Assembly (NCBI GenBank): GCA_028283745.1
Contig: JAPWJZ010000008.1
Span: 248,001-312,000, forward strand
Length of the DNA stretch: 64,000 bases
Source: Micavibrio sp.
GTDB taxonomy: Bacteria > Pseudomonadota > Alphaproteobacteria > Micavibrionales > UBA2020
Direction: 5' to 3'
A program made the position numbers and the translations under genes. The notes under the pieces were generated by a model. The model did not search any database and was not told the origin of the DNA. It saw nothing but the letters and a program-made list of their open reading frames with translations. Positions 17,917 to 27,378 of the stretch are shown one piece after another (positions within the stretch are counted from its first letter, which is position 1; the number at the start of each line of letters is the position of its first letter).

Positions 17917-18866
17917 TGAACGCCCAGCCGGAAAAGAAAATGCACGTTTCAAAACTCGCCATCAATCACCGCGACCTGCTCTCCCTTGAAACCCTGTCGG
18001 TGGATGAAATCAACGCCATTCTCGACCTTGCCGAATACTACGTCGTGCAAAACCGCCGCAAGTCGCAGACCAACGCGCTGCTGAAGGGGCTGGTCATGGT
18101 CAACATGTTCCTTGAAAATTCCACCCGCACGCGCCTGTCGTTTGAAATGGCGGCAAAGCGCCTGGGCGCTGATGTCATTAACATGACGGTTGAAGGCTCC
18201 AGCATTAAAAAGGGCGAAAGCTTTATTGACACGCTTAAAACCGTCAACGCCATGCGCCCCGACCTGTTCGTCATCCGCCATTCGGCTGAAAGCTCGGCGC
18301 AGATGGCGGCGGAACACCTGGAATGCCCGGTATTGAACGCGGGCGACGGCACGCGCGAGCACCCGACGCAGGCACTGCTTGATGCGCTCACCCTGCGCCG
18401 CCACTTCGGCCATCTTGAAGGACTTAACGTTTCCATCTGCGGCGATATTCTGCACAGCCGCGTTGCGCATTCCAACCTGCAGCTTTTCAAGAAAATGGGC
18501 GTGAACGTGAAATGCGTCGGCCCGGGCGAACTGATGCCGCTTTCCGCCGGCGGCACGCAGGACATGAAAAAGGGCCTCGAAAATGCCGATGCCATCATGG
18601 TGCTGCGCATCCAGAAGGAACGCCTGCAGCAAAGCCTGTCTTTCACCGAACAGCAATATTTTGACACCTTCGGCCTGACGGCGGAGCGTCTGGCCTATGC
18701 GAAAAAAGATGCCGTGGTGCTGCACCCGGGCCCCATGAACCGCGGCGTTGAAATCGACGCCAGCATCGCGGACGACCCGAAGCGCAGCCTGATTACGCTG
18801 CAGGTTGAAATGGGCGTGGCCGTGCGCATGGCCTGCCTTGACCTGCTCACCCGCAGCGCGCGTTAA
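17916..18866 (+). CDS. pyrB: Aspartate carbamoyltransferase, catalytic subunit
   Basis: This enzyme joins carbamoyl phosphate and aspartate, the committed step of pyrimidine synthesis. The carbamoyl-phosphate motif STRTRLSFE begins at residue 69. HPTQALLDALTL and LHPGPMNRGVEI are the other family blocks. The length is 316 aa. Unusually for an alphaproteobacterium, pyrC is not next to it. pyrB instead overlaps a CoA-transferase gene by one base and is followed five bases later by an HD-type hydrolase gene. An internal ATG at residue 9 (MHVSKL) is an alternative start. Confidence 0.96.
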   Translation: MNAQPEKKMHVSKLAINHRDLLSLETLSVDEINAILDLAEYYVVQNRRKSQTNALLKGLVMVNMFLENSTRTRLSFEMAAKRLGADVINMTVEGSSIKKGESFIDTLKTVNAMRPDLFVIRHSAESSAQMAAEHLECPVLNAGDGTREHPTQALLDALTLRRHFGHLEGLNVSICGDILHSRVAHSNLQLFKKMGVNVKCVGPGELMPLSAGGTQDMKKGLENADAIMVLRIQKERLQQSLSFTEQQYFDTFGLTAERLAYAKKDAVVLHPGPMNRGVEIDASIADDPKRSLITLQVEMGVAVRMACLDLLTRSAR

Positions 18867-18871
18867 GCCGC

Positions 18872-19573
18872 ATGCAGCCGCGCTTTGCCGCTTTATTGTC
18901 CCGCTTCGGCGCAACCGCGCCGGAAGCGGGGCTTGACGCGGCAGGCACGGCGCTGCTGGCCGCCTATTCCACGCCCAAACGCTTTTACCACACCGCCGCG
19001 CACCTTGCAGATGTGATGGAAAAACTTGACTGGGCAAAAACCGCGCTTCAGGACACGGGCGAGCTTGATATGATGACCCCGCGTGAAGCCGCGCGCATGT
19101 TCGACGTGATCGAGCTTGCGCTCTGGTACCACGATGCGGTTTACGATGCGACGCTGAAGGATAATGAAGCCAAAAGCCGCGACTGGTTTTTGAAGGACGC
19201 AAAAATTTTCGGCCTTGCCGAAGATTTGCAGCGCGATGTTGCCGCACTTATCGACCTTACCGCCCACCACAAAAAAGCCGCAACCCTGCCGGAACGTATT
19301 CTGACGGATTGCGACCTCGCCATCCTCGGCGCGGCGCCGGCAGATTTCGCGGTGTACGATGCCAATATCCGCAAGGAATACGCCCACGTGCCCGCCGCCG
19401 CCTATAAAACCGGCCGCTACAACGTGCTGCAGGGTTTTTTAAACCAGCCGCAGGTTTTCAAAACCGGGGCCTTCCGCAATAAATACGAAGCCGCCGCCCG
19501 CGCCAACCTGTCGGCCACGCCAAAGCCCGCGGTGCTGCGCCTGCGCGACTGGCTCATCAAGCCGAAGCGGTAG
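18872..19573 (+). CDS. Predicted metal-dependent HD-superfamily phosphohydrolase (COG4339-like)
   Basis: A 233-aa cytosolic protein. Metal-binding residues can be read in YHTAAHLADVM, LALWYHDAVYD, DLTAHHKK and LTDCDLAILG, the pattern of the small COG4339 family of predicted HD hydrolases. The substrate is unknown. It begins five bases after pyrB and so probably belongs to the same transcript (CoA-transferase-pyrB-HD). The start is the ATG at 18872. Confidence 0.85.
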   Translation: MQPRFAALLSRFGATAPEAGLDAAGTALLAAYSTPKRFYHTAAHLADVMEKLDWAKTALQDTGELDMMTPREAARMFDVIELALWYHDAVYDATLKDNEAKSRDWFLKDAKIFGLAEDLQRDVAALIDLTAHHKKAATLPERILTDCDLAILGAAPADFAVYDANIRKEYAHVPAAAYKTGRYNVLQGFLNQPQVFKTGAFRNKYEAAARANLSATPKPAVLRLRDWLIKPKR

Positions 19574-19598
19574 GATAATCTTTATATAGATATCAGGA

Positions 19599-19982
19599 TT
19601 ACTGTTCCTGCGGGTCCGGCACTTCTTGCAGGTGGAGGACTTTGTCCTTGCGCGGGGCGAGCAGGTTATCGTCGTCTGCGTCGCGGGTAGCAGGTGCCGC
19701 GCTATCCGTATCGTTGAAGGTGCCGCCGCCGGCAGCGGGCTGGATATCGGCAAATTCATGCGCGGCGGATTCACGCAAAATCTGGTCGGAAAGTTCACGC
19801 AGCATCTTTTCATCTTCGGGGAAGCGGGTTGTGGCGGCGGCGGTTTGCGCGCGCTCACCCATTTCCGTGCCGCTGAGGACGACGAGCCCCATGGCAATGA
19901 TCGCAACAATGGCAAGCCCGACCGTCACCGAGATGGCGCAGCGAAAGCCGAGACTGTTCATGACTTTTTTGAAAAGCGACAT
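19599..19982 (-). CDS. Hypothetical single-span membrane protein
   Basis: About 127 aa. One membrane span near residues 15-35 (AISVTVGLAIVAIIAMGLVV) is followed by an Ala/Thr/Asp-rich soluble part with a helical segment (EDEKMLRELSDQIL). The ATG at 19982 has GGGAG ten bases upstream and is preferred to a TTG nine bases earlier. The family is not recognised. It is convergent with the HD gene. Confidence 0.6.
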   Translation of the reverse strand: MSLFKKVMNSLGFRCAISVTVGLAIVAIIAMGLVVLSGTEMGERAQTAAATTRFPEDEKMLRELSDQILRESAAHEFADIQPAAGGGTFNDTDSAAPATRDADDDNLLAPRKDKVLHLQEVPDPQEQ

Positions 19983-20136
19983 GCTTTGCAAACTCCCTGA
20001 AACAACTAATTACCCTCGTACACCCGCCGCCACTATAACCCCGTTGCCCTGTGGCGGCAAGGTATTATTATGTAAATACATGATAATCCACGATATTCGC
20101 CTTGCCAGAGGGCTGAAAAAGGCTCAAAAAGCCCCC

Positions 20137-20937
20137 ATGACGCTGACGTATATTCTTCTTTTGTCTCTCATCCAGGGTTTGACCGAATTTCTGCCGGTCA
20201 GCTCGAGCGCCCACCTTGCCCTTGCCCCGAAAATCTTTGGCGAGCAGGACCAGGGGCAAATCATCGACGCCGCCATGCACCTTGGCACCCTTGCCGCGGC
20301 ATTGGTCTATTACCGCCGTGATGTTTTCGACATTGTCATGTCCATCCTGAAATGGAACGACGCGGGCCGCGCCGCACCCCGCCGCCTTGGCATTTTCATT
20401 GTGCTGGCCACCATCCCCGCGCTCATCTTCGGCTTCGGCATGCATTTGCTGGAACCGGATGGTATTCGCAGCGTTGCGGTTATTGCGGCAACCACGCTTG
20501 TTTTTGGCGTTTTGATGGGCATTGCCGATAAAAAAGGCGCGGAAGCAAAGACGGTCGAAGAAATGTCGCTGCGCCAGGCCATGATCATCGGCTGCGCGCA
20601 GGCGGTGGCGGCCATGTTCCCCGGCGTTTCGCGTTCCGGCATTACCATGACGGCGGCGCGTTTCATGGGCTTCAAGCGCGTGGATGCGGCGCGGTTCTCC
20701 TTCCTGCTCGGCATGCCGGCAACGGCGGCGGCGGCGGCGTTAAGCTTTTACGACCTCTATAAATCCGACAACCCCGGCCTGCTGCACGAAGGCATGCAGG
20801 CGGCTGGGTTGACCTTTATTTTCGGCCTCGGCGCCATTTACTTTATGATTGGCTGGCTGAAGCGTTTTGGCCTGATGCCCTTTGTAGTTTACCGAATCCT
20901 GCTAGGTGTCTTCCTCGTCTGGCGATTCCTTATTTGA
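20137..20937 (+). CDS. uppP: Undecaprenyl-diphosphatase UppP/BacA
   Basis: A membrane enzyme that recycles undecaprenyl diphosphate to the monophosphate for peptidoglycan and other envelope glycans. Starting at 20137 gives 266 aa, the normal length. The two catalytic motifs are present: LIQGLTEFLPVSSSAHL at the N-terminus and FPGVSRSGITM near residue 165. Seven or eight hydrophobic spans are visible. An in-frame ATG at 20080 would add 19 basic residues and is less likely. Confidence 0.95.
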   Translation: MTLTYILLLSLIQGLTEFLPVSSSAHLALAPKIFGEQDQGQIIDAAMHLGTLAAALVYYRRDVFDIVMSILKWNDAGRAAPRRLGIFIVLATIPALIFGFGMHLLEPDGIRSVAVIAATTLVFGVLMGIADKKGAEAKTVEEMSLRQAMIIGCAQAVAAMFPGVSRSGITMTAARFMGFKRVDAARFSFLLGMPATAAAAALSFYDLYKSDNPGLLHEGMQAAGLTFIFGLGAIYFMIGWLKRFGLMPFVVYRILLGVFLVWRFLI

Positions 20938-21157
20938 CGGCCAATATTTAACCGTCAATACGTCCTTCTTAAAACGCCCGTTTTAACCCCCGCTTAAGTG
21001 TTTTCCGGCTATGCTGGCTAAAGCCTGCCGTCCGGCGGGCATAAAGTTTTATTTGGCAAAAAATAATTCCCAAGGATATGCCGTCCGGCATCGTCCTATT
21101 CCCGGTAGCAGCATCATCCCGTTGATTCCAGCGGAAGTTTTTCAAGGAGAAGTGGCA

Positions 21158-23302
21158 ATGCGGTCTTCATTCAAAAAGGTTCTCTTCCTCGGGCTCATGG
21201 CAAGCGCGCTTGCCTATAGTGCGCCGGCCTTCGCGGAAGACATGCCGGTGGATAGCGTCATCCTTTCCACCTCCGGCCTTGCGAACTTTGAACACAAGGC
21301 GCACGTGAAGGGCGATGCGACGCTTGAATTCCCCGTGCGGTTTGAACAGGTGGATGACATTCTCAAAAGCCTCATCGTGTTTGACAAACAAGGCCGCCTT
21401 GGCGGCGTAACGCTGCCGGGCAAACAGCCGCTGGCGCAGGTCTTCAAGGACTTGCCCTTCACGCAAGACCAGCTTTCCAACCCCTCCACGCTGCTGAACG
21501 CCTATCAGGGCGCAACCGTTACTATTAAGGGCAACGTGAACGCCACCGGCAAGCTGCTGCAGGTGGTGCCGGAAGAAGTCGCGCTGCGCGATGACAAAAC
21601 CATGACAAAAAACCGCATCAGCATCATGACCGACGACGGCATGAAATCCGCCCTCATGGAAGATTTGGAATCTGTCACGTTCGAGGACGCGAAAATCCGC
21701 GCCGAAATTTCCCGCGCGCTTGACTCCATCCGCCAGAACGGCACGGCGGAACGCCGCGTGCTGTCCGTCAACCTGCTGGGCGATGGCGCACGCGATGTGA
21801 CGCTGTCGTACGTTGTCGACGCGCCGCTCTGGAAGACGGCCTACCGCATGGTGGTGCCGGAAGCCGGCGCGAAAAAAGGCATGCTGCAGGGTTGGGCCGT
21901 GGTTGAAAACATGACCGCCAGCGACTGGAAAAAAGTTGACCTCACGCTTGTGTCGGGCAACCCCGTTACCTTCCGCCAGAGCCTTTACCAGTCCTACTAC
22001 GTCAGCCGCCCGGAAATTCCGGTGCAGGTTTTTGGCCGCGTCATGCCGCGCATTGATGACGGTAATACCGCCACCGCCGCCGATATGGAAGCGCCCGCCC
22101 CTGCCGCCCCGCAAATGGGCATGAACGGCGGCGCCGGCGCGCCCATGCGCCGCATGGCCATGAAGGGCTTGGCGCTTGGTAAAGTCATGGCCGCGCCCGC
22201 GGCTGCGCCGGTGGCGATGATGGACTCTGCCGTCGCGCCCGAAGAAATGAATGAAGTTGCGCAGTCCGCGCCCGCGGGCATGGATTCGGTTGCGGCTGCT
22301 GCAAACGCGGCGCAAAGCTCCGAAGCCACGACGCAGGTATTGTTCCGCTTCCCCGACCGTTTTGATTTAAAATCGGGTGAATCGATGATGCTGCCGTTCC
22401 TTTCCCGCGAAGTGCCGATGGAGCGCGTGTCGCTGTACCAACCGGAAACGCACCCGACGCACCCGCTCGCCGCCGTTGAAATCCAGAACGATGGTGATAC
22501 CGGCCTGCCGCCCGGCGTGCTGACGCTGTACGAAGAATCGGCATTGCTGAAAGGCACCAGCTTTGTGGGCGATGCGCAAATTCCCGTCATGGGGCAGGGC
22601 GAAAAGCGCATGGTCAGCTACGCGCTTGATTCCAAAACGACGGTCAACCGCACCGACAAAAGCACATCGCAGCAGGGGAAAATTTCTATCTCCGGCGGTA
22701 TTCTGCGCATGGCGATGACCAACCGCAGCGAAACCAGCTATACGGTGAAGGCTCCGCCGAAGGAAGACCGCACCGTCATCATCGAACATCCGAAAATGTA
22801 TGACTACCAAATCGTCACTCCCGACCCGAAAGATGTCGAGGTATCGGGCGAGCGTTACCGCATCCGCGTCAGCCTCAAGGCCGGTGAAACCAAAACCATC
22901 CCCGTGGTGCTGGAACAAAAATCATTCCAGAGCTACGGCATTGACGGCATGGCCGCAAACCAGCTGGATGGTTACGCCAGCGCCAGCGGCCAGCTGGATG
23001 ATGCAACCCGTCATGTGTTTGAAAAGCTCGCCGCCAAGCGCCGCGAAATTGACGCGCTGGACATGAAGTCCGCCCTGCTCGACCAGCAGCGCAACCAGAT
23101 CTTCAGCGACCAGGAGCGCGTCCGCGAAAACCTCAAAAGCCTCAGCGGTAAATCCGACGTGCAGCAGCGCTACCTTGAAAAGCTGAACACGCAGGAAGAC
23201 CAGATCGGCAAAATCGACGCTGAAAAGCAAAAGCTGGCCGAAGACCGCACCAGCCGCATGGCCGAGCTGAAAGACATGATTAACGACATGAAGATTGAAT
23301 AA
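21158..23302 (+). CDS. DUF4139 domain-containing exported protein
   Basis: A 714-aa exported protein. The ATG at 21158 has AAGGAGA eight bases upstream and opens a signal peptide cut after AFA (PAFA-ED). The central region (about 190-640) matches the DUF4139 pattern of beta-sandwich proteins (LSYVVDAPLWKTAYR, GWAVVENMTASDWKKVDL). An Ala/Pro/Met-rich insert lies at about 305-390, and a coiled coil at the C-terminus (HVFEKLAAKRREIDALD onward, about 620-710). The function is unknown; some relatives are called mucoidy inhibitor-like. A hairpin terminator follows. Confidence 0.85.
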   Translation: MRSSFKKVLFLGLMASALAYSAPAFAEDMPVDSVILSTSGLANFEHKAHVKGDATLEFPVRFEQVDDILKSLIVFDKQGRLGGVTLPGKQPLAQVFKDLPFTQDQLSNPSTLLNAYQGATVTIKGNVNATGKLLQVVPEEVALRDDKTMTKNRISIMTDDGMKSALMEDLESVTFEDAKIRAEISRALDSIRQNGTAERRVLSVNLLGDGARDVTLSYVVDAPLWKTAYRMVVPEAGAKKGMLQGWAVVENMTASDWKKVDLTLVSGNPVTFRQSLYQSYYVSRPEIPVQVFGRVMPRIDDGNTATAADMEAPAPAAPQMGMNGGAGAPMRRMAMKGLALGKVMAAPAAAPVAMMDSAVAPEEMNEVAQSAPAGMDSVAAAANAAQSSEATTQVLFRFPDRFDLKSGESMMLPFLSREVPMERVSLYQPETHPTHPLAAVEIQNDGDTGLPPGVLTLYEESALLKGTSFVGDAQIPVMGQGEKRMVSYALDSKTTVNRTDKSTSQQGKISISGGILRMAMTNRSETSYTVKAPPKEDRTVIIEHPKMYDYQIVTPDPKDVEVSGERYRIRVSLKAGETKTIPVVLEQKSFQSYGIDGMAANQLDGYASASGQLDDATRHVFEKLAAKRREIDALDMKSALLDQQRNQIFSDQERVRENLKSLSGKSDVQQRYLEKLNTQEDQIGKIDAEKQKLAEDRTSRMAELKDMINDMKIE

Positions 23303-23353
23303 AAAATTGAGATGGCGGGGAACGCTTTACCCGCCGAAACATTGGACTAACCG

Positions 23354-23414
23354 GAGACGTTGAGAATTTGATGGTTCTTTTAGAGCCGTTTAAAATCCTC
23401 AACGTCTCTTTTTT
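23354..23414 (+). terminator. Rho-independent terminator
   Basis: An 11-bp stem GAGACGTTGAG / CTCAACGTCTC with a 33-base partly paired loop is followed by TTTTTT, about 50 bases after the DUF4139 gene. Confidence 0.88.
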
Positions 23415-23462
23415 GTCTTTTTGGGCAAAATTCAGGCTGTTTTAAGCCGTTTCAGGTGTTAT

Positions 23463-24044
23463 TCAGGCCGCTTCAGGCCCTTCCCACTCCAGAAAACGCA
23501 CCAAAGCCACGCCATAGCTGCGTTCATCGTGCTGTTTAAAGCCTGGTACTGCGGGTTCTTGCTGTTTTTTCGCCATTTCCATCACGCAAATGGCATTTTC
23601 GGCCAGCCAGCCCTTGGCAGCGAGGGCGGTGAGGGTCTTGGCGCCCATATCTTTTCCGTAAGGCGGGTCGAGGAAGACGAGGTTCCGCTGCTCTATATAG
23701 AGGGGGCGTGGCACAGGGTGCAGGGCGTCAAACTTCAGCAGCGTGCTGCGGCTGCCAAGGCCAAAGGCATCAATGTTCTGCTGGCAGGTTTTGGCGGCGG
23801 CATATTCACGTTCGATGAAAACGGCGTTTTTTGCCCCGCGCGACAAGGCCTCAATCCCCATCGCGCCGGTGCCCGCAAAAACATCCATGACGGTAGAATC
23901 ACCCAAACCCCAGCCTTTTAGCCACGAAGCATGGTTTAATATGTTGAAAACAGCCTCCCGCGCGCGGTCGCTGGTGGGGCGGGTGGCACTGCCTTCGGGG
24001 CTTGCCAAGGCTCTTCCTTTAAGTTCCCCGCCCACGATACGCAT
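23463..24044 (-). CDS. rsmD: 16S rRNA (guanine(966)-N(2))-methyltransferase RsmD
   Basis: This enzyme methylates G966 of 16S rRNA. The 193-aa protein begins with the family opening MRIVGGELKGRAL and RPTSDRAREAVFNIL. The SAM loop is VMDVFAGTGAMGIEALSRG and the catalytic motif FLDPPYG. The normal length is about 185-200. It is convergent with the DUF4139 gene and divergent from the secreted paralogue genes that follow. Confidence 0.95.
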   Translation of the reverse strand: MRIVGGELKGRALASPEGSATRPTSDRAREAVFNILNHASWLKGWGLGDSTVMDVFAGTGAMGIEALSRGAKNAVFIEREYAAAKTCQQNIDAFGLGSRSTLLKFDALHPVPRPLYIEQRNLVFLDPPYGKDMGAKTLTALAAKGWLAENAICVMEMAKKQQEPAVPGFKQHDERSYGVALVRFLEWEGPEAA

Positions 24045-24164
24045 GTTTTAACCTCGAATTTCCCAATTATATAAAAGAGTTAGTGCTGATTGTAGCATTT
24101 GGTCAAGACAATTGCCGCAAATTTTGTTAAAATGAAGAATATAGCAGAGTATGGGGTCTCAGCC

Positions 24165-24839
24165 ATGATCAACCGTGTCCTTTTGTCCTTTCTGACGCTC
24201 GCGTGTCTCGTCTTCGTGAGCTGCAATTCTTTTGCAGATGCCGTGCCCGGGTGCAACCCGCAGGTGCTCGACGCCATGCAGAAGAAAGCGCAGGCCAAGG
24301 TTGCGGCCGACATCAACAACACCGAGCAGACCATTAACAAGCCAGACTCCGTGCTGGCAATGACCTGCTTCAACAAGGCGGCCGGTACCTCGGCGGCTAA
24401 GGGCGGTTCAATCTTCTCCGGTGACTTTACCTCCGGCCTGACCCCTATTATCGAAGATGCGCTGCAAACGTTTTATAAAAGTTTCGACCTTTCACTCGGT
24501 AAAGATTCCGCCGTCATCGACTACAGCGAAACCGGCCTGACGGATGATGACCAGTGCGACAACATTAAAAACCTCTGGAACCAGGTGAAAGACAAAGGTG
24601 TGCAAACCAGCACCCCGTTCCTGACCCAGAACCAGCTGACCAGCGACACGCTGCCGACCGGTGTTGATGCAGGCTCGACCTTCGAGGCGAACTGGAACAC
24701 CGAAAAAGGCGACCAGGTTTTCAGCCAGCTGAACGCGGCCATCAACGCACTGCCAAAGCCGAGCATCCCCAGCTTCTCGGGCATGAACAGCTCCTGCGCG
24801 GTGCTGAACTCCATCGGCTATTCCATTACGTGTCCGTAA
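24165..24839 (+). CDS. Secreted hypothetical protein, short member of a tandem family
   Basis: About 224 aa. Starting at 24165 gives a signal peptide ending SFA-DA. The mature part shares with the next two genes an N-terminal MTCFNKA box, a Cys followed by a Leu-Trp-Asn box (CDNIKNLWNQ), and a TPFLTQNQL box comparable to GTPYLTFSNML in the second copy. It lacks their long hydrophobic centre and ends with extra cysteines. The function is unknown. The three genes are in tandem on the plus strand with 57 and 83 bp gaps and are probably co-regulated. Confidence 0.7.
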   Translation: MINRVLLSFLTLACLVFVSCNSFADAVPGCNPQVLDAMQKKAQAKVAADINNTEQTINKPDSVLAMTCFNKAAGTSAAKGGSIFSGDFTSGLTPIIEDALQTFYKSFDLSLGKDSAVIDYSETGLTDDDQCDNIKNLWNQVKDKGVQTSTPFLTQNQLTSDTLPTGVDAGSTFEANWNTEKGDQVFSQLNAAINALPKPSIPSFSGMNSSCAVLNSIGYSITCP

Positions 24840-24896
24840 CAATTTTATTCCCGGTGGCTCCGGCCCCGGGCGCAGGTGCTGTTTTTAGGGTATAAC

Positions 24897-26033
24897 ATGA
24901 AGAAGTTGCTCTGCGTCGTTCTCTTTACCGTCTTTATGTTAGGGCTGTCGGCAACAGCGTTCGCAGCCGGCGAACCTATTGATACAAACGGTGACGATAA
25001 GCAGTGTAAAGCGGCCCCCGGTTGCAGCTGCGCCGTGTTGCAGGCAGAAAAAAACCATACTGACTCCCTGCAGGTGCGTGACAAGGCTGTTGCCCGCCAG
25101 GTAACGAAGCAGCCTGACAACTCCATCGGCATGACTTGCTTTGACCGTGCCATGGGCATTTCGTCCCGCCTCGGCCAGATCTTTTCCGATACTTATCCGA
25201 CGACGGATTTCGCTGCCGCCAGCACCAAGGTTTTCGGCACGCTCTATGACGGCGGCTCCGGTTCCGGCAAGACGCTGGGTGACAGTTTCAACACCGTCGT
25301 TTCCGGCATGATGGAATCCCATGCGGATGACTTTGGCGATTCACTCTCCAGCTGGCTTGGCGCCACCGCCATGCAGTTTCTGAGCGGTTACATGACGCCG
25401 ATTACGGGTTTCGTTAACAGCATCAACGGCCTTATCTCCACCATCAACGGCACCATTTCCGCCATCGACAGCGCCATGGGCACGCTCGGCACGATCATGG
25501 ATCTGCTGGGTACTGTCATTCCCACCATCATCCCGACCACGGTCAACGCCATTGCGGCAGCATGGAAAACCATCAAGACCACCATGACACAGGCGGTGCA
25601 GGCGGTTCAAAAACTCATCCGCGATGTGGTGAAGCAGATTACCGACTTCGTGATGGGTGCTGCGCAAAACCTGTTCGGCAACGATGCCACCAGTGATGAA
25701 AAAACCGGTGAGTGCGAGCGTATCCAGCGTCTGTGGAACCCTGGCGTGCAGGATAAAATCGGCGACTTCCGTTCCGTCGTCGGCAGCGGCCTCGAGCAGG
25801 GCACGCCCTATCTTACCTTCTCCAACATGCTCAGCCAAACTTCGTCCGGCCTTGGCTCCGACATGCTGCATGAAATTGGCCTGCCCGCGAACAGCGCAGT
25901 GCTGAACGCCGCACTTTCCGATATTTCTGCCGGCGGCGCGCTGGCTGCGCCGGGCAAACTGCCCAGCTGGCCGACCGTGCCGACCTTTACGCCCAATGCC
26001 AGCATTGCCAATATTAGAAGCCTGATGAACTGA
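24897..26033 (+). CDS. Secreted hypothetical protein, long member of a tandem family (copy 2)
   Basis: 378 aa from the ATG at 24897, with a signal peptide cut after AFA (TAFA-AG). Conserved with copy 3 are VRDKAVARQ, GMTCFDRAMGISSRLGQIF and SDTY; a central Gly/Ser/Ile/Thr-rich hydrophobic and amphipathic region (about 165-270); a single Cys before RLWNPG; and a C-terminal EQGTPYLTF...VLNAALSDI block. Two to four N-terminal cysteines (CSCAVL) might form disulphides. I do not recognise the family. The long apolar helices with no obvious anchor could interact with membranes, which is inference. Confidence 0.72.
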   Translation: MKKLLCVVLFTVFMLGLSATAFAAGEPIDTNGDDKQCKAAPGCSCAVLQAEKNHTDSLQVRDKAVARQVTKQPDNSIGMTCFDRAMGISSRLGQIFSDTYPTTDFAAASTKVFGTLYDGGSGSGKTLGDSFNTVVSGMMESHADDFGDSLSSWLGATAMQFLSGYMTPITGFVNSINGLISTINGTISAIDSAMGTLGTIMDLLGTVIPTIIPTTVNAIAAAWKTIKTTMTQAVQAVQKLIRDVVKQITDFVMGAAQNLFGNDATSDEKTGECERIQRLWNPGVQDKIGDFRSVVGSGLEQGTPYLTFSNMLSQTSSGLGSDMLHEIGLPANSAVLNAALSDISAGGALAAPGKLPSWPTVPTFTPNASIANIRSLMN

Positions 26034-26116
26034 TGCATGTTGCAGGGCGTGGGCCGTGATACAGAGTTTTAAGACTTAAGTTTGAGCCTGAAGTTTGAGA
26101 TTGTGGGAGTTTTAAA

Positions 26117-27346
26117 ATGGTTTCTGGCATGAAAAGCTGGATCGTCAAGACCCTCTTCCTCGCCGTATTTACGGTGATGCTGGGTGGCCTTTCCGTGACT
26201 GCGGCTTATGCTGATGACATGCGTGCCGGCTGCTCCCCCGATGTCTGGAAAGCGCAAGGCAACAAGGCGAACGCTCTTCGCGTCCGCGACAAGGCCTATG
26301 CCCGCCAAATTATCAAGCAGAACGACAACGCCCCCGGCATGACCTGCTATGACCATGCGCTGGCGCTGTCTTCGCGCCTTGGCCAGATGTTTTCGGATAC
26401 CTATGCCGGTAACGCTTTCGCCGGTGCCAACACTCAAATTTTCGGCGCGGTTTATGACGCGACTTCTGGTGTGGGCGACAACCCCGGCAACGGCAAAAAC
26501 AAGGCCCTCGGCAGCCAGTACAGCGTTGTGCTCAACAAGCAGCTTCAGTCTTATGCCAGCCAGTATGAAGACTCGCTGTCTTCCATGCTTGGCGCCACCA
26601 GCCTTAGCTTCCTGAATACCTTCATGAGCGGTATCAGCGCCTTCACAAGTGCGATCACCGGCTTTGCGTCGGATATTGATGCAGCCTTTAGCAGCCTGCA
26701 AAGCTATATCAACCTTGTCGAGCAGGTGCTGGATTATATGGGGGCGGCGCTACCTGCCGCCATCCCCGCGTTTGTTGCCATGGTGCAGGGTTACTGGACC
26801 GCAATTAAAGGGGCCGTCTTAGGTGCAATCAATACGGTGCAGAGTAAAATCATGGGCGCCGTCAGCAGCATCAGCAGCCTGGTGATGGGGGCTCTTGGCA
26901 GTCTCACGAGTTCCTTTACTTCCAGTGCGCTTGGTGAAGCCGGTGCATGTTCACGTATGACTCAGCTATGGAACCCGACAAGCGGGACTGGTGGTAGCGG
27001 CCTCACGAGTATTTTTGCGGCGGCAGGCGCGCTCACGGGCTTCCGCCCAATTACCGGCGGCGGTATTGAACATGGCACGCCGTATTTCGATTTCAAATCA
27101 CTGGTCGATAAAACGGCCGCCGGTGTCGTCGGGGATGACCTGAAGCATGAAATCAATAACGCGACCAACAGCAGCATCCTGTCTGCCGCGCTGGCGGATA
27201 TCGATTCGGGTGGTATTTTAAAAACGTTCAAGGCACCGGATAACAGCACAGTCTTCTGGACCAAGCCGGAAAGCTTCCCGCTGGCGCCGGTCGGCGGCTA
27301 TACCGCGGTCAAGTCCGACCTCGACAATATCATCAGCAAAATGTGA
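26117..27346 (+). CDS. Secreted hypothetical protein, long member of a tandem family (copy 3)
   Basis: 409 aa from the ATG at 26117 (GGGAG upstream), with a signal peptide ending AYA-DD. It is collinear with copy 2: VRDKAYARQ, GMTCYDHALALSSRLGQMF, SDTY, an Ala/Ser/Gly/Ile-rich hydrophobic centre (about 165-285), Cys then QLWNP, HGTPYFDF and ILSAALADI. The centre has diverged more than the ends, so the shared ends are probably the functional scaffold. No enzymatic motif is seen. A terminator is not obvious before the convergent gene at 27379. Confidence 0.72.
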   Translation: MVSGMKSWIVKTLFLAVFTVMLGGLSVTAAYADDMRAGCSPDVWKAQGNKANALRVRDKAYARQIIKQNDNAPGMTCYDHALALSSRLGQMFSDTYAGNAFAGANTQIFGAVYDATSGVGDNPGNGKNKALGSQYSVVLNKQLQSYASQYEDSLSSMLGATSLSFLNTFMSGISAFTSAITGFASDIDAAFSSLQSYINLVEQVLDYMGAALPAAIPAFVAMVQGYWTAIKGAVLGAINTVQSKIMGAVSSISSLVMGALGSLTSSFTSSALGEAGACSRMTQLWNPTSGTGGSGLTSIFAAAGALTGFRPITGGGIEHGTPYFDFKSLVDKTAAGVVGDDLKHEINNATNSSILSAALADIDSGGILKTFKAPDNSTVFWTKPESFPLAPVGGYTAVKSDLDNIISKM

Positions 27347-27378
27347 TTTAGGTTTCCCGGAAGGGGCGTTTGAAGCCG

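Noticed and set aside
17949..19247. A 432-codon minus-strand frame across pyrB and the HD gene.
   Set aside because: It runs across two well-supported genes on the other strand and shows no family features.
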